From Glaciecola petra (GTDB lineage Bacteria > Pseudomonadota > Gammaproteobacteria > Enterobacterales > Alteromonadaceae), in contig NZ_JAVRHX010000005.1 of assembly GCF_031846345.1 (NCBI RefSeq), forward strand, positions 185,099 to 249,098: a DNA stretch of 64,000 nucleotides, written 5' to 3'. The translations under genes and the position numbers were made by a program. Positions 61,753 to 64,000 of the stretch are shown one piece after another (within the stretch, counting starts at the first letter, position 1; every line of letters begins with the position of its first letter). The notes beneath the pieces are model-generated. The model was not told where the DNA came from and did not search any database. It worked only from the letters and a program-made list of their open reading frames with translations.

Positions 61753-63855
61753 ATGGCTCGACAAACACCCATTCAACGCTATCGTAATATAGGTATCGTC
61801 GCTCACGTAGATGCGGGTAAAACCACTACTACCGAGCGTGTGCTTTTTTACACGGGTATTTCACACAAAATTGGTGAAGTACACGACGGCGCTGCCACTA
61901 TGGATTGGATGGAACAAGAGCAAGAGCGTGGCATTACGATTACGTCTGCTGCGACAACCTGCTTTTGGGCGGGCATGCAACAACAGTTTGAACAACACAG
62001 AATCAACATTATTGATACTCCTGGGCACGTCGACTTTACGATTGAAGTAGAGCGTTCATTACGTGTTCTTGATGGTGCGGTGGTGGTTTTTTGTGGTTCA
62101 TCGGGCGTAGAGCCTCAATCAGAAACTGTATGGCGTCAGGCCAATAAGTACGAAGTTCCACGCATGGTTTTTGTCAACAAAATGGACAGAGCCGGCGCCG
62201 ATTTCGAACGCGTGATCGAACAAATCCGTAAACGCTTGGGCGCGAATTGCGTTCCCATTCAAATAAACATGGGCGCAGAAGAAGAATTCAAAGGTGTGAT
62301 TGATCTCATTAAAATGAAAGCAATCAATTGGAATGAGGCCGATAAAGGCGCTACATTCACATACGACGATATTCCGGCTGAATTTATGGATAAAGCTGAA
62401 GAGTATCGCATGGAAATGGTAGAGGCTGCGGCCGAAGCTAATGATGAACTCATGGATAAATACCTTGAGGGTATTGAGTTAACAGAAGACGAAATTAAAC
62501 AAGGCTTGCGTGCGCGAACCTTAAATAACGAAATTGTATTGGCTACTTGTGGTTCAGCCTTCAAAAACAAAGGTGTACAGGCAGTACTTGACGCAGTGGT
62601 TGAATATTTGCCATCACCCACAGAAGTAAAAGCGATTACCGGTGTACTCGACGATAAAAACGAGACCGAAGCTGAACGCCATTCAGACGATAACGAACCC
62701 TTTGCTGCTTTAGCATTTAAAATAGCGACTGACCCCTTTGTAGGTACTTTAACGTTTTTCCGTGTGTATTCTGGTGTGGTAAAAACTGGCGATGCTATTT
62801 ACAACCCGATTAAAGGGAAAAAAGAACGTGTTGGCCGAATTGTGCAAATGCACGCTAACGATCGCGCAGAGTTAAAAGAAGTTTATGCAGGTGATATTGC
62901 TGCCGCAATAGGTCTAAAAGACGTTACTACGGGCGAAACCCTGTGTGATCCAAATAATGTAATCACCCTTGAAAAGATGGATTTTCCAGACCCTGTTATT
63001 TCAATAGCAGTAGAGCCTAAGTCTCAAGCTGACCAAGAAAAAATGGGCGTTGCTTTGAACAAGCTTGCAGCAGAAGATCCTTCATTTAAAGTGCATACTG
63101 ACGACGAATCTGGCCAAACGATCATTTCTGGCATGGGTGAACTGCATCTGGATATTATTGTTGACCGCATGAAACGTGAATTTAGCGTATCGTGTAATGT
63201 GGGTAATCCGCAGGTGTCTTATCGCGAAACAATTCGTAAGTCGGTTAATGCCGAAGGAAAATTTGTTAGGCAGTCGGGCGGTAAAGGCCAGTATGGACAC
63301 GTATTGCTGAAAATGGAACCTCAAGAAGAAGGTGCTGGTTTTAGTTTTGTAAACGAAATAGTGGGTGGTTCCGTACCTAAAGACTTCATACCTGCGGTAG
63401 AAAAAGGGTGTGAAGAACAAATGCAAAATGGGGTGCTTGCGGGTTATCCTATGCTTGATATTAAGGTAACTTTGTACGATGGTTCGTTCCATGATGTTGA
63501 CTCTTCTGAAATGGCGTTTAAAATTGCCGCTTCGATGGGTTTCAAGCAAGGAGCTGAAGATGCTAATCCGGTGCTGCTCGAACCTGTAATGAAAGTTGAA
63601 GTAACAACGCCTGAAGATTGGATGGGTGACGTAGTTGGTGACCTCAACCGTCGTCGGGGGTTGATAGAAGGAATGGAAGAAGGTATTGCAGGCATAAAAA
63701 TTGTGCGTGCTAAGGTACCGCTTTCTGAAATGTTTGGATATGCCACTGCTCTGCGTTCTGCAACGCAAGGTCGTGCGTCATACTCAATGGAGTTTTTTAA
63801 TTACGCGGAAGCAGCCAGTAATGTAGCTCAAGCTATTATTGCTACCCGCACATAA
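61753..63855 (+). CDS. fusA: Translation elongation factor G
   Basis: 700-residue GTPase that drives translocation. G1 AHVDAGKTTTTER, G2/G3 (switch) MEQEQERGITITSAATT and DTPGHVDFT, G4 NKMDRAGADF, and the domain IV segment near GGSVPKDFIPAVEKG, in part. The usual E. coli length is 704. The AAAGAGA just before it (61734-61740) partly overlaps the direct repeat beside the palindromic element, and is 13 bases upstream of the ATG, so the ribosome site is weak. Confidence 0.99.
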   Translation: MARQTPIQRYRNIGIVAHVDAGKTTTTERVLFYTGISHKIGEVHDGAATMDWMEQEQERGITITSAATTCFWAGMQQQFEQHRINIIDTPGHVDFTIEVERSLRVLDGAVVVFCGSSGVEPQSETVWRQANKYEVPRMVFVNKMDRAGADFERVIEQIRKRLGANCVPIQINMGAEEEFKGVIDLIKMKAINWNEADKGATFTYDDIPAEFMDKAEEYRMEMVEAAAEANDELMDKYLEGIELTEDEIKQGLRARTLNNEIVLATCGSAFKNKGVQAVLDAVVEYLPSPTEVKAITGVLDDKNETEAERHSDDNEPFAALAFKIATDPFVGTLTFFRVYSGVVKTGDAIYNPIKGKKERVGRIVQMHANDRAELKEVYAGDIAAAIGLKDVTTGETLCDPNNVITLEKMDFPDPVISIAVEPKSQADQEKMGVALNKLAAEDPSFKVHTDDESGQTIISGMGELHLDIIVDRMKREFSVSCNVGNPQVSYRETIRKSVNAEGKFVRQSGGKGQYGHVLLKMEPQEEGAGFSFVNEIVGGSVPKDFIPAVEKGCEEQMQNGVLAGYPMLDIKVTLYDGSFHDVDSSEMAFKIAASMGFKQGAEDANPVLLEPVMKVEVTTPEDWMGDVVGDLNRRRGLIEGMEEGIAGIKIVRAKVPLSEMFGYATALRSATQGRASYSMEFFNYAEAASNVAQAIIATRT

Positions 63856-63910
63856 ATTTTGATTTGGTCCGGTCTATTGTTGGAACGGGCGTTAAACTTA
63901 GGAAAAGAAA

Positions 63911-64000
63911 ATGGCAAAAGAAAAGTTTGAACGTACGAAACCGCATGTTAACGTTGGTACAATTGGCCACGTTGACCACGGTAAAACGACGCTTACAGCA
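63911..64000 (+). CDS. tuf: Elongation factor Tu, 3'-truncated by window edge
   Basis: First 30 codons only: [20 protein letters not shown] and G1 [12 protein letters not shown], diagnostic for EF-Tu. The ATG follows GGAAAAG after a 55-base gap from fusA. Completes the rpsL-rpsG-fusA-tuf order. Confidence 0.98.

Noticed and set aside
63082..63768. 228-codon minus-strand frame inside fusA
   Set aside because: Antisense to a highly conserved gene; composition rich in His, Phe and Arg is typical of shadow translation.

Overview
The window is chromosomal DNA of roughly 40% G+C from a gammaproteobacterium. Gene content and protein similarity to E. coli, Shewanella and Vibrio housekeeping genes point to the Alteromonadales (Alteromonas/Glaciecola/Paraglaciecola-like). 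This placement is inferred from recall, not from a database search. Coding density is high, gaps are short, and no rRNA, CRISPR array, complete insertion sequence or prophage is visible.

1-12.2 kb: the 3' end of ubiG and a glutathione S-transferase are followed by an acetate locus. It holds acetyl-CoA synthetase (acs), a convergent SLC5-type hybrid sensor kinase (CrbS/MxtR type), a DUF4212 plus sodium:solute symporter pair (ActP-like), a small membrane protein, a cNMP/CBS/DUF294 nucleotidyltransferase-like protein and a DnaQ-type exonuclease. Together these look like an acetate-switch module: uptake, activation to acetyl-CoA, and control.

12.2-30.3 kb: a DcaP-like porin; a four-gene DNA-repair set split into two divergent pairs (ATP-dependent ligase plus MBL/beta-CASP exonuclease; Lhr-core helicase plus metallophosphoesterase); a minus-strand run folM, TonB-dependent receptor, aguA, aguB that couples pterin reduction, outer-membrane uptake and agmatine-to-putrescine conversion; divergent folE; a thioesterase with an iron-type alcohol dehydrogenase; and an aldo/keto reductase with an alpha-amylase-family lipoprotein.

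30.4-43.8 kb: mixed metabolic genes. These are a DinB-like protein, a PhnA-like protein, a fused PlsC plus OlsB-type acyltransferase resembling OlsF ornithine-lipid synthase, pyrC, dbpA, a rhodanese with a membrane tail, a MAPEG protein overlapping a histidine-phosphatase/TonB-C fusion lipoprotein, an MsbA-like ABC exporter, an orphan pesticin-type muramidase, a nitroreductase, an MFS sugar transporter and a dienoyl-CoA isomerase-like crotonase.

43.9-64 kb: the large transcription/translation cluster in conserved order: tRNA-Trp, secE, nusG, rplK, rplA, rplJ, rplL, rpoB, rpoC, rpsL, rpsG, fusA and the start of tuf. Three interruptions stand out: a fasciclin/VOC gene pair between nusG and rplK, a membrane alpha/beta hydrolase gene between rpoC and rpsL, and a palindromic, terminator-capable element between rpsG and fusA. 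RNA-level control elements are also visible: an L10-type leader before rplJ, hairpins between rplL and rpoB, and a str-operon promoter and leader with two inverted repeats.

The most unusual items are the rpsG-fusA palindrome with flanking direct repeats, the histidine-phosphatase/TonB-C fusion, the folM-TonB receptor-agu gene string, the OlsF-like fusion, and the orphan pesticin-type lysozyme. I saw no clearly new defence or mobile system.
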